The notes under the pieces: model-generated
Seen by the model: the letters and a program-made list of their open reading frames with translations, nothing else
What the model was told of the DNA's origin: nothing
Databases searched by the model: none
In this document: piece by piece, positions 1 to 5,811 of the stretch
Layout of the letters: each line of letters opens with the position of its first letter
How positions within the stretch are numbered: the first letter of the stretch is position 1
NCBI GenBank assembly: GCA_005777415.1
Contig: SXMI01000274.1
Span: 1 to 5,912 of the forward strand
Direction of reading: 5' to 3'
DNA length: 5,912 nucleotides
Source: Actinomycetota bacterium
GTDB taxonomy: Bacteria > Actinomycetota > Acidimicrobiia > Acidimicrobiales > Microtrichaceae
Program-made: the position numbers and the translations under genes

Positions 1-459
1 GAACGCGTAGTTGGAACAGGAGGCGACCGCGAAGCGGAGCCGCTCGGCCGACCCGGAGGGCGCCGTGCGGGTGCGGCCGACCGGTGAGGTGTTCCCGGCC
101 TCGTCGACGAACCGGTACGCGTAGCTGGTGGCGGCAGCCAGACCGCCGGCCACCAGGTTCACGGTCCAGTCGCGGTGCCCGCCGGTCGTGGCGGTGCCGT
201 TCGCGACCACGGCCGAGAACGAGTCGTCGGTGGCGATCTCCCAGCTCACTGCGGCGGAGCCCGAGTGTCCCGTCGGGTCGAGTCGGGTCCACAGCACGAC
301 CGAGTCGGGGTGTGGGTCGCCGGACGCGACTCCGTGGGTGAAGCCCGCCACCGGCCCGGCCGGTGTCGCCGGAGCGCAGGCCGAGAGCGTCGCTCCGAGC
401 GCTGCCGCGGAGGCGGTTCCGGCGAGGAATCGTCGTCTGCTCGTCGTGTGGGGGCGCAC
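1..459 (-). CDS. phoD: PhoD-type alkaline phosphatase, N-terminal part (runs off left edge)
   Basis: The frame is open from the start to base 1, giving about 153 residues. Counted from the GTG at 459, residues 7-28 form a Tat signal: SRRRFLAG, a hydrophobic Ala/Leu stretch, then LSAC, a lipobox-like site with Cys28, so the product may be a Tat-exported lipoprotein. Next comes the PhoD N-terminal domain signature FTHGVASGDP (about residues 40-49) followed by DSVVLWTRL, then a fibronectin-like beta region (WEIAT, YAYRFVDEAGNTSPVGRTRTAP). At the edge the sequence reaches VASCSNYAF, where the metallophosphatase domain begins; the catalytic part lies outside the window. Known for the family: extracellular Ca/Fe-dependent phosphomono- or diesterase that releases phosphate from organic esters. 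Start choice: GGAG at 469-466 lies 6 nt before GTG 459 but directly abuts ATG 465, so GTG is preferred; ATG 465 would add two residues. A PHO-box-like repeat lies about 90-120 bp upstream. Family assignment is strong; substrate is not determined. Confidence 0.9.
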   Translation of the reverse strand, partial: MRPHTTSRRRFLAGTASAAALGATLSACAPATPAGPVAGFTHGVASGDPHPDSVVLWTRLDPTGHSGSAAVSWEIATDDSFSAVVANGTATTGGHRDWTVNLVAGGLAAATSYAYRFVDEAGNTSPVGRTRTAPSGSAERLRFAVASCSNYAF

Positions 460-465
460 CGTCAT

Positions 466-469
466 CTCC
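466..469 (-). promoter_or_regulatory. Shine-Dalgarno of phoD that decides the start
   Basis: On the minus strand GGAG sits 6 nt upstream of GTG 459 but has zero spacing to the ATG at 465. Standard spacing therefore favours the GTG start. Confidence 0.5.
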
Positions 470-547
470 GTCGTCCACTCGTCCGTGCACCCGGCGGTTC
501 CGGGGACACGGGGAACGTACGGTCCGGAGCCGAGCCCTGTCGTGGGT

Positions 548-580
548 GGTCCGCAAGGTTTCATTCCGGGTTCAGCTGCG
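548..580 (+). promoter_or_regulatory. Candidate PHO box (PhoP site), three 11-bp units
   Basis: Three contiguous 11-mers are seen: GGTCCGCAAGG (548-558), TTTCATTCCGG (559-569) and GTTCAGCTGCG (570-580). Against the Streptomyces PhoP direct-repeat consensus as I recall it (G, G/T, TCA, YYY, R, G/C, G) they match 8, 9 and 10 of 11. The third unit differs by one base from the first unit of the box upstream of phoX. The units read in the plus direction, toward the multicopper oxidase 240 bp away and opposite to phoD, whose start is 89 bp to the left. Location upstream of a phosphatase supports phosphate control; orientation leaves the target gene open. Confidence 0.55.
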
Positions 581-661
581 CGTCGTGTTCCGGGCGTCCC
601 GGGGTCCATCGGCGACCCGCTCGCCCGGGCCTCGCCCGACCGGGCCGCGTCCCTGACCTTC

Positions 662-675
662 CGATTCATGAATCG
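662..675. promoter_or_regulatory. Perfect 14-bp palindrome, candidate operator
   Basis: CGATTCATGAATCG equals its own reverse complement over all 14 bases, and the symmetry ends at 661/676. It lies about 145 bp upstream of the oxidase start in an AT-richer patch. A dimeric helix-turn-helix regulator (TetR, MarR or similar) would be the usual reader of such a site. The regulator cannot be named from the sequence. Confidence 0.4.
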
Positions 676-714
676 ACTGACCGATACGGACGTCACAGAT
701 GAAGCGACACGGGG

Positions 715-751
715 TGTCGTTAGCCTCACCTCAGGTGGCCGACCGGGTCGG
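715..751. promoter_or_regulatory. Cluster of inverted repeats with partial IdeR/DtxR-like box
   Basis: Bases 715-733 match 14 of 19 positions of the IdeR/DtxR consensus TTAGGTTAGSCTAACCTAA; 12 of those matches fall in the 3' 14 bases (TTAGCCTCACCTCA) and the left arm is poor. Overlapping it is CACCT-C-AGGTG (727-737), followed by CCGACC-G-GGTCGG (739-751). TAGCCT at 721-726 also fits a TANNNT -10 for the oxidase, though I see no good -35. Iron control is a weak reading; a real operator of some kind is plausible. Confidence 0.25.
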
Positions 752-819
752 TTCCGCACCGCCGGACCGGTCGCCGTTCGCCGTAGCCAGATGGCAGGCG
801 GAGTGAACCTGGAGGGCTC

Positions 820-2286
820 ATGAGCGATGGCGCACCCCTCTCCGAGTCGACCGAACGGTCGGCGGTGTCGTGGAACTCCCCGTACGCCACGATGATGATC
901 ATCCTGTCCGCCGGAGTCGCGGTGGCGCTGATCATCCTGGCCATCGGGTTCATCCCGAAGGACGGCGGAGGCGGCGGAGGTTCGGACTCCGCAGCCGTGG
1001 CCGTGTCGCTGACGGAGTTCGCGATCGGCGGTGACCTGTCCGCGGTGCCCGCAGGCGGAACGCTCCGGGTCGTCAACGAGGGGACGCAGACCCACAACCT
1101 CTCCGTCGAGGGTGGCCCGGCGACCGCCGACCTGTCGCCCGGGGCATCCGAGGACCTCTCGCTCGAGGGGCTCGCCCCGGGCACCTACAAGGTGCTCTGC
1201 ACGATCGCCGGTCACGAGGCCGCCGGCATGGTCGCGGAGCTGACCATCGGTGGAGACGCCGGCGGATCGACCGAGGCCGCCGCCGGTGGCTCCTCCGGAG
1301 AGTCCGGCTCCCACAGCGGCGGCCACGGTTCCGGAGCCGACTACCAGGCCATGTCCACCAAGATGGTCGAGTCGTTCCAACCGTTCGTGGACCAGGTCAC
1401 CTCGGGGAAGGCCAACACCACGGGCCTCGGAGGCCAGGACCTGGCACCCACGGTCCTGCCGGACGGCACGAAGGAGTGGAAGCTGACCGCGGCCGTCACC
1501 GACTGGGAGGTCAGTCCCGGCAAGGTCGTCAAGGCCTGGACCTACAACGGAACCGTGCCCGGGCCGACGCTCCGGGGTCAGGTGGGCGACCGCATCCGGA
1601 TCGTGTTCGAGAACCGGCTGCCGATGGACTCGGACATCCACATGCACGGGATGATCCTGCCGAACGACCAGGACGGTGTGGCCCCGCTCACCCAGGCGCC
1701 GGTGCGCCCGGGTGAGACCTTCGTCTACGAGTACACCGTGACCGATCCCGCGGTCGCCATGTACCACCCGCACCTCATGGCGACCGAGGGCATCCCGAAC
1801 GGGCTGTGGGGGTCGATGATCTTCTCGCCGGCCGGAGGAGGTGGCACCGAGGACTGGCTGATCCCGAAGGGGAGGACCGTCGCCGGCGTCACGATCCCGG
1901 CCGACGTCGCCCCGACGCTGCGTCAGAACATGGTGCTGAACGACTCCGGCGTCATCGGACTGTCGCTCAACGGGAAGTCGTTCCCGGCGACCCAGCCCTA
2001 CGCCATGAACACCGGCGACTGGGCCGTGTTCAACTACTACAACGAGGGTGCGCTCTACCACCCCATGCACCTGCACCAGTTCCCGCAGCTGGTGATCGCC
2101 CGGGACGGGATCCCGCTCGACCAGCCCTACTGGGCCGACACCCTCAGCATCGGGCCCGGCGAGCGCTACACGGTGCTGTTCCAGGCCGACAAGCCGGGAG
2201 CCTGGGTGTGGCACTGCCACATCCTGAGCCATGCCGAGACCGCCGATTCGATGTTCGGGATGGTCACCGCGCTCGCCGTCAGCTGA
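820..2286 (+). CDS. Membrane-anchored cupredoxin / two-domain multicopper oxidase (laccase-like)
   Basis: 488 residues. A short N-terminal tail is followed by one membrane segment (about 22-45) without a lipobox and a six-glycine linker, so the copper domains probably sit outside the membrane. Domain A (about 57-144) is a plastocyanin-like cupredoxin with a complete type-1 copper set: His92, Cys127, His132, Met137. A Gly/Ser/His linker (about 145-173) leads to a two-domain oxidase. Its first domain has HMHG (His274, His276) and YHPH (His316, His318); its second has HPMHLH (His414, His417, His419) and HCHILSH (His465, Cys466, His467, His471). These are the eight trinuclear-cluster histidines plus a type-1 site in the last domain only, i.e. 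the type B two-domain arrangement. The expected axial Met at Cys+10 is Asp476; Met478 (Cys+12) is the likely ligand, implying a two-residue insertion. GGAGG at 811-815 lies 4 nt before the ATG. Family role: one-electron oxidation of a phenol or metal substrate with O2 reduced to water; the real substrate is unknown. Confidence 0.9.
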   Translation: MSDGAPLSESTERSAVSWNSPYATMMIILSAGVAVALIILAIGFIPKDGGGGGGSDSAAVAVSLTEFAIGGDLSAVPAGGTLRVVNEGTQTHNLSVEGGPATADLSPGASEDLSLEGLAPGTYKVLCTIAGHEAAGMVAELTIGGDAGGSTEAAAGGSSGESGSHSGGHGSGADYQAMSTKMVESFQPFVDQVTSGKANTTGLGGQDLAPTVLPDGTKEWKLTAAVTDWEVSPGKVVKAWTYNGTVPGPTLRGQVGDRIRIVFENRLPMDSDIHMHGMILPNDQDGVAPLTQAPVRPGETFVYEYTVTDPAVAMYHPHLMATEGIPNGLWGSMIFSPAGGGGTEDWLIPKGRTVAGVTIPADVAPTLRQNMVLNDSGVIGLSLNGKSFPATQPYAMNTGDWAVFNYYNEGALYHPMHLHQFPQLVIARDGIPLDQPYWADTLSIGPGERYTVLFQADKPGAWVWHCHILSHAETADSMFGMVTALAVS

Positions 2287-2332
2287 GGGTCCACCGGCCG
2301 GCCCCGTCGATCATCGCGCCGCGCCCGGTCGG

Positions 2333-2362
2333 CTCCGTCAGGGTCGCACGGCTCAGACGGAG
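2333..2362. terminator. Possible shared hairpin between convergent genes
   Basis: CTCCGTC (2333-2339) and GACGGAG (2356-2362) are perfect 7-bp arms around a 16-nt loop that contains the alpha-galactosidase stop codon. There is no T-tract on either side, so this would be a weak or atypical terminator. The palindrome CCGGCCGG (2294-2301) lies just after the oxidase stop. In DNA this GC-rich, such short arms may be chance. Confidence 0.2.
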
Positions 2363-4482
2363 GTCGTGAGCTCCAGGATCGACGCGGTCGTGGAGCCTCG
2401 GGGGCGCCATCCGAGGGCGCCGGCCGCCAGGTCGGCGCCGGTGAACGTGCCGAGGTCCGCCGGGTCGCTGGTCAGGTCGGTCGCCCGGATCCGGTAGGTC
2501 ACCTCGGGGTCGAGCCCGGGGATGACCAGCGCCGGAGGATCGGAGCTCGGCTCGTCGAGCTGGAAGCAGAACACCACGGCCCGGTTCCGGTCGGGAGCGG
2601 TGTACCCGAGCGCCGCTCGACCCCGGTCGTCCCCGTCGACCGGGCTGACCAGCCGGACGAGCCGGCCGTGCTGCACCAGGTCCTGGGTGCGGCGGGCCAC
2701 CGCCACCGCCCGCCGGCAGACGGCGAGCGACTCGTCGTCGAGCGCCTCGAGGTCCAGGTCGAATCCGAACCGACCCGACAGCGCGACCGCACAGGCGAAC
2801 GGCAGCGGCCGGTCGCCCCATTGCGTGACGTGCGCCGCCATGGCGCTCGCCGGGAACCAGTGGCCGCACGCCCACTGCATCCGGACCCGGGTGACCGGAT
2901 CGGTGTTGTCCGAGGTCCAGAACTCGTGGAACCACCGCAGGGTGCCGTGGTCGGTGCGACCGCCGCCCGATGCACACAGCATCAGCTCGACCTCGGGGTG
3001 ACCGTCGGCGATCCGCTGCATCACCTCCCAGGTCGCATGCACCCAGTCGACCCACGCAGTGGACTGCCGGTCCGCGGCCAGCGCGCTCGACCCCGGGTCG
3101 GTCACCGGTCGGTTGGCGTCCCACTTCACGTAGGAGGTCCCCGGCGCTCCGCCCAGCACCCGGTCGACGACGCTGACCTCGAAGTCGCGGACTTCTTCGA
3201 GCAGCGGGTCGAGCGCCAGTTGGTTCCGATGCTCGCGGGGCTCGCGCCGATCACGGATCACCCAGTCGGGGTGCGCCCGGAACAGGTCGCTGTCGGGGTT
3301 GACCATCTCGGGTTCGACCCAGATGCCGAACCGGATGCCCCGACCCGCCGCGGCGTCGACCAGGGCCGGGAGTCCCTCCGGGAGCTTGCGGCGGTCCGGG
3401 TCCCAGTCACCCAGGCCGGCGGTGTCGTCGTCACGGGGTGACGAGGTGCCGAACCAGCCGTCGTCCAGCAGGAACAGGTCCGCCCCGACGTCCGCGGCCC
3501 GGTCGATCAACCCGACGATGCGCTGCTCGTCGAAGTCGAAGAACGTCGACTCCCAGTTGTTCACCACGATCGGCCGGGTTCGGTCCGGATCGCGCAGCAC
3601 CCTGCCCCGGGTCCACCGGTGGAACCGGTCGCTCAGCTCGCCCCGTCCGGTCGACCAGGTCCAGGCGACGGTCGGCGTCACGAAGGTGGTGCCGGGGTCG
3701 AGCACGTAGTGGGCGCCGAGCGGGTTCGCTCCGGCCCGGAGGCGCAGGTCCCGCGTCTCGTCGTTGGCCCTCGGCCGAACGTCCAGGGCGAATCGGGTGT
3801 TGCCCCCCCAGGCGATCGAGCAGCCGATCACGTCGCCGGCTGCCTCCTCGGCCGGGCCGTTCGGTTCGAGCATGAGCACCGGCGATCGCTGCAGGTGGGG
3901 CTGGATGCCACCCAAGGAGTCGAGCACCTTCGTCCCCGGAGTCAGCCGCTCGGTCGTCCAGGCCCACTCGTCGGCCCAACCGGCACCACCGAACTGGGTG
4001 ACCACGGCCTCGGGTCCGACGAGGAACGCAGGGGCGATCGAGTCGTAGTCCCACAGCGTGACGGGACCGTCCTCGTCGTGGTCGATCTCGATCCACTGCT
4101 CGAGTACGCCGGAGTACCGGTGTGTCCGCGACCGGAAGGCGACCCGCAGGGCGAGGAGCTCATCGACGGTGCGGACGGTGACGAGCTCGTCGTCGCCCAG
4201 CGCTTGTCGCTCCACCCGGTCGAGTCGCAGCCGGGTGGTGGTGGTCCCTTCCGCATGGGTGATGCGCAGCGCAGGCGGGCGGAACGGGTCCGGCCCGCCC
4301 CAGGCCGGATGGGCGTGCGGATACCAGACGGGGTCGACCTCGACCGCAGCACCGGCGCCGTCGAGCCCCAGTCCCACCTGGTGGAGGCGGCCGTCGCTGT
4401 CGGCCGCCCAGGTCCACCCCCAGCCGCCGGCGTCGATCCGGAGGACCTCCTGATCGGGTGGCGCATCATCGGGCGTGGTCAC
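2353..4482 (-). CDS. Alpha-galactosidase, glycoside hydrolase family 36
   Basis: 709 residues from GTG 4482, the usual size for GH36. The N-terminal beta-sandwich (to about 290) is followed by a (beta/alpha)8 barrel and a C-terminal beta domain (from about 610). Signatures, numbered from this start: LLDDGWFG (338-345), IWVEPEMVNPDSDL (387-400), YVKWDANRP with the predicted nucleophile Asp455, CASGGGRTDHG (503-513), and WTSDNTD with the predicted acid/base Asp525. The family hydrolyses terminal alpha-1,6-galactosyl residues (melibiose, raffinose, galactolipids or galactomannan fragments) with retention of configuration; related alpha-N-acetylgalactosaminidase activity cannot be excluded. No signal peptide is seen, so the enzyme should be cytoplasmic, yet no sugar transporter or other galactose gene is in view. 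Start choice: GAGGA (4494-4490) lies 7 nt before GTG 4482. The longer GTG at 4536 (18 more residues) has only GGAAG abutting it and lies 9 bp from the PHO box. Confidence 0.93.
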   Translation of the reverse strand: MTTPDDAPPDQEVLRIDAGGWGWTWAADSDGRLHQVGLGLDGAGAAVEVDPVWYPHAHPAWGGPDPFRPPALRITHAEGTTTTRLRLDRVERQALGDDELVTVRTVDELLALRVAFRSRTHRYSGVLEQWIEIDHDEDGPVTLWDYDSIAPAFLVGPEAVVTQFGGAGWADEWAWTTERLTPGTKVLDSLGGIQPHLQRSPVLMLEPNGPAEEAAGDVIGCSIAWGGNTRFALDVRPRANDETRDLRLRAGANPLGAHYVLDPGTTFVTPTVAWTWSTGRGELSDRFHRWTRGRVLRDPDRTRPIVVNNWESTFFDFDEQRIVGLIDRAADVGADLFLLDDGWFGTSSPRDDDTAGLGDWDPDRRKLPEGLPALVDAAAGRGIRFGIWVEPEMVNPDSDLFRAHPDWVIRDRREPREHRNQLALDPLLEEVRDFEVSVVDRVLGGAPGTSYVKWDANRPVTDPGSSALAADRQSTAWVDWVHATWEVMQRIADGHPEVELMLCASGGGRTDHGTLRWFHEFWTSDNTDPVTRVRMQWACGHWFPASAMAAHVTQWGDRPLPFACAVALSGRFGFDLDLEALDDESLAVCRRAVAVARRTQDLVQHGRLVRLVSPVDGDDRGRAALGYTAPDRNRAVVFCFQLDEPSSDPPALVIPGLDPEVTYRIRATDLTSDPADLGTFTGADLAAGALGWRPRGSTTASILELTTSV

Positions 4483-4489
4483 GGGCCCA

Positions 4490-4494
4490 TCCTC
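4490..4494 (-). promoter_or_regulatory. Shine-Dalgarno of alpha-galactosidase that decides the start
   Basis: Minus-strand GAGGA lies 7 nt before GTG 4482. No comparable site serves the longer in-frame GTG at 4536. Confidence 0.5.
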
Positions 4495-4544
4495 GTCCAC
4501 GAGCCGGTGCCACCGGGCCACAGCGCCACCGGGCACCTTCCGGT

Positions 4545-4588
4545 GTTCAGCTGTGAATCATGTACTGTTCACCTCATGTTCACACAGG
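4545..4588 (+). promoter_or_regulatory. PHO box (PhoP site), four tandem 11-bp units, upstream of phoX
   Basis: Four contiguous 11-mers share TCA at positions 3-5: GTTCAGCTGTG (4545-4555), AATCATGTACT (4556-4566), GTTCACCTCAT (4567-4577) and GTTCACACAGG (4578-4588). They match 9, 7, 8 and 10 of 11 positions of the Streptomyces PhoP direct-repeat consensus as I recall it. The direction is that of phoX, the expected target: PhoP, activated by PhoR under phosphate limitation, would recruit polymerase here. The box also lies in front of the divergent alpha-galactosidase. The adjacent 11-mers on either side do not continue the pattern. Confidence 0.72.
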
Positions 4589-4665
4589 GGGCAGAGTCGT
4601 CGGGGGCGGACACAGGCGGGTCGGGTCCCCTCGGAACGGACGACACGGCTGCGTCGGCCGGGCCG

Positions 4666-5811
4666 ATGTGGTCCAGGCGCACACTGCTGAAGTGGTCGGG
4701 CGCAGCCGGCATCCTGGCGGTGGCCGCACCCACCGCGCCGGCCTGCACCATGCCGGCGCCGCTGTCAGGAACCGATGCGAACGGACTCGCGCTGCTCAGC
4801 GGTTTCTCGAGTCGGGTCATCGCCCGCGCCGGTGAGTCGGTCCAGGGGTCGTCGTTCTTCTACCGCTGGTTCCCTGATGGCGCCGCCACCTTTGCCGATC
4901 CCGCCGTCCCGGGTGGCTGGTACCTGGCGGTCAACCACGAGGTCACCGGCGGCAACGGGGGTGTGACGAGCATCCGCTTCGCCCCCGACGGCACGGTGAC
5001 GGACGCGCGGGCGGTGCTCAGTGACACGTCGTCGAACTGCGCCGGCGGAGCGACGCCGTGGGGGACCTGGCTGAGCTGCGAGGAGTACAGCCGGGGACAC
5101 GTGTGGGAGTGCGACCCGACCGGGGCCGCAGCACCGACCAAGCGGACCGGGCTCGGCGCGTTCAGCCACGAGGCGGCGGCCGTCGCCGCCGACGGCCGCG
5201 TGTACCTCACCGAGGACCGGCCCGACGGAGCGTTCTACCGGTTCACCCCGTCGGTGCCCGGGGACCTGTCGGACGGACTGCTGGAGGTTGCGACGGGCAC
5301 CGCACCGGGGCCGCTCGTGTGGGTGGCCGTCCCGGACCCGGCGGGCAACGTTGCGTCCACCCGCCTCCAGGTCCCCGGGACCGCCCGGTTCGACGGCGGC
5401 GAGGGCATCGACACGTCCGGCGACGACGTGTGGTTCACCACGAAGGGCGATCTGCGCGTCTGGCACTACCGGATCGATACGGGCGTGGTGTCCGTCAGGT
5501 ACCAGGCGGGCGCCCCGAACGCCCTCGACGCCGTGGACAACCTCTGGCTGGACGAGGCGTCCGGTGCGCTCGTCGTCGCCGAGGACGGCGGCAACATGGA
5601 GCTCGTCGCCATCCGGCCCGACGACACCGCCGTGGTGATCGTGCGCATCCCCGGTCAGGACGGCAGCGAGGTGACGGGGCCGTGCTTCAGCCCCGACGGC
5701 CAGCGGCTCTACTTCAGTTCGCAGCGGGCTCCGGTCGGAGCCGTCGGTGCGCCGATCGGCGTCACCTACGAGGTCACCGGCCCGTTCGACGCGCTGCTCG
5801 GCCGGAACTGA
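4666..5811 (+). CDS. phoX: PhoX-type alkaline phosphatase (DUF839 family), Tat-exported
   Basis: 381 residues from ATG 4666. WSRRTLLKWSG begins a Tat signal (about 1-27) that ends near APAC, only a poor lipobox. The mature part carries PhoX signatures: WYLAVNHEV (85-93), NCAGGATPWGTWLSCEE (124-140, with the Cys/Glu-rich metal motif), FSHEAAAV (166-173), VYLTEDRPDGAFYRF (179-193), FDGGEGID (242-249), AEDGGNMEL (305-313) and GPCFSPDGQRLYFSSQ (338-353). In characterised PhoX a Cys and several Glu/Asp hold an Fe/Ca cluster; which residues here do so is inferred from the motifs. The role is release of phosphate from organic phosphomonoesters outside the membrane. The protein is shorter than the roughly 500-600 residues of proteobacterial PhoX but keeps the blocks in order. 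Start: ATG 4576 would add 30 residues, but it lies inside the PHO box, has no Shine-Dalgarno, and opens onto codons with weaker GC3; ATG 4666 also lacks a clear ribosome site. Confidence 0.88.
   Translation: MWSRRTLLKWSGAAGILAVAAPTAPACTMPAPLSGTDANGLALLSGFSSRVIARAGESVQGSSFFYRWFPDGAATFADPAVPGGWYLAVNHEVTGGNGGVTSIRFAPDGTVTDARAVLSDTSSNCAGGATPWGTWLSCEEYSRGHVWECDPTGAAAPTKRTGLGAFSHEAAAVAADGRVYLTEDRPDGAFYRFTPSVPGDLSDGLLEVATGTAPGPLVWVAVPDPAGNVASTRLQVPGTARFDGGEGIDTSGDDVWFTTKGDLRVWHYRIDTGVVSVRYQAGAPNALDAVDNLWLDEASGALVVAEDGGNMELVAIRPDDTAVVIVRIPGQDGSEVTGPCFSPDGQRLYFSSQRAPVGAVGAPIGVTYEVTGPFDALLGRN

Larger units (their letters stand above)
460..819. other. Divergent phoD / multicopper oxidase spacer, about 360 bp
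   Basis: No gene is supported here. A plus-strand open frame crosses this spacer from inside phoD, but its sequence is low-complexity and resembles no family I know. The spacer must hold both promoters. From left to right it carries a possible phoD -10 (minus-strand TACGTT, 519-514), a PHO-box-like tandem repeat (548-580), a perfect 14-bp palindrome (662-675), and a cluster of short inverted repeats with a partial IdeR/DtxR-like match (715-751). Bases 662-733 are visibly less GC-rich than the surroundings, as expected of regulatory DNA. Confidence 0.6.

Noticed and set aside
672..704. Minus-strand PHO units serving phoD
   Set aside because: Units at 672-682 (8 of 11) and 694-704 (9 of 11) are 22 bp apart, but the intervening 11-mer matches only 3 of 11, so the array is much weaker than the one at 548-580.
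128..823. Plus-strand open frame of about 231 codons across the phoD start and the spacer
   Set aside because: It is antisense to the clear PhoD N-terminus, shows no family features, and then runs through operator-like DNA. Long stop-free frames are expected in GC-rich sequence.
820..2286. Copper nitrite reductase (NirK)
   Set aside because: NirK has its type-1 Cys in the first of its two core domains. Here that domain has YHPH with no Cys, and all trinuclear-cluster histidines are present, so a multicopper oxidase fits better.
2287..2352. Strong intrinsic terminator between the convergent genes
   Set aside because: Only short GC-rich symmetries are present and no T-tract; the 7-bp hairpin is listed at low confidence instead.
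3619..4575. Long upstream extension of the phoX frame, antisense to the alpha-galactosidase
   Set aside because: It lies opposite the conserved GH36 N-terminal domain, its translation is low-complexity, and the Tat signal that begins the true protein appears only after 4666.
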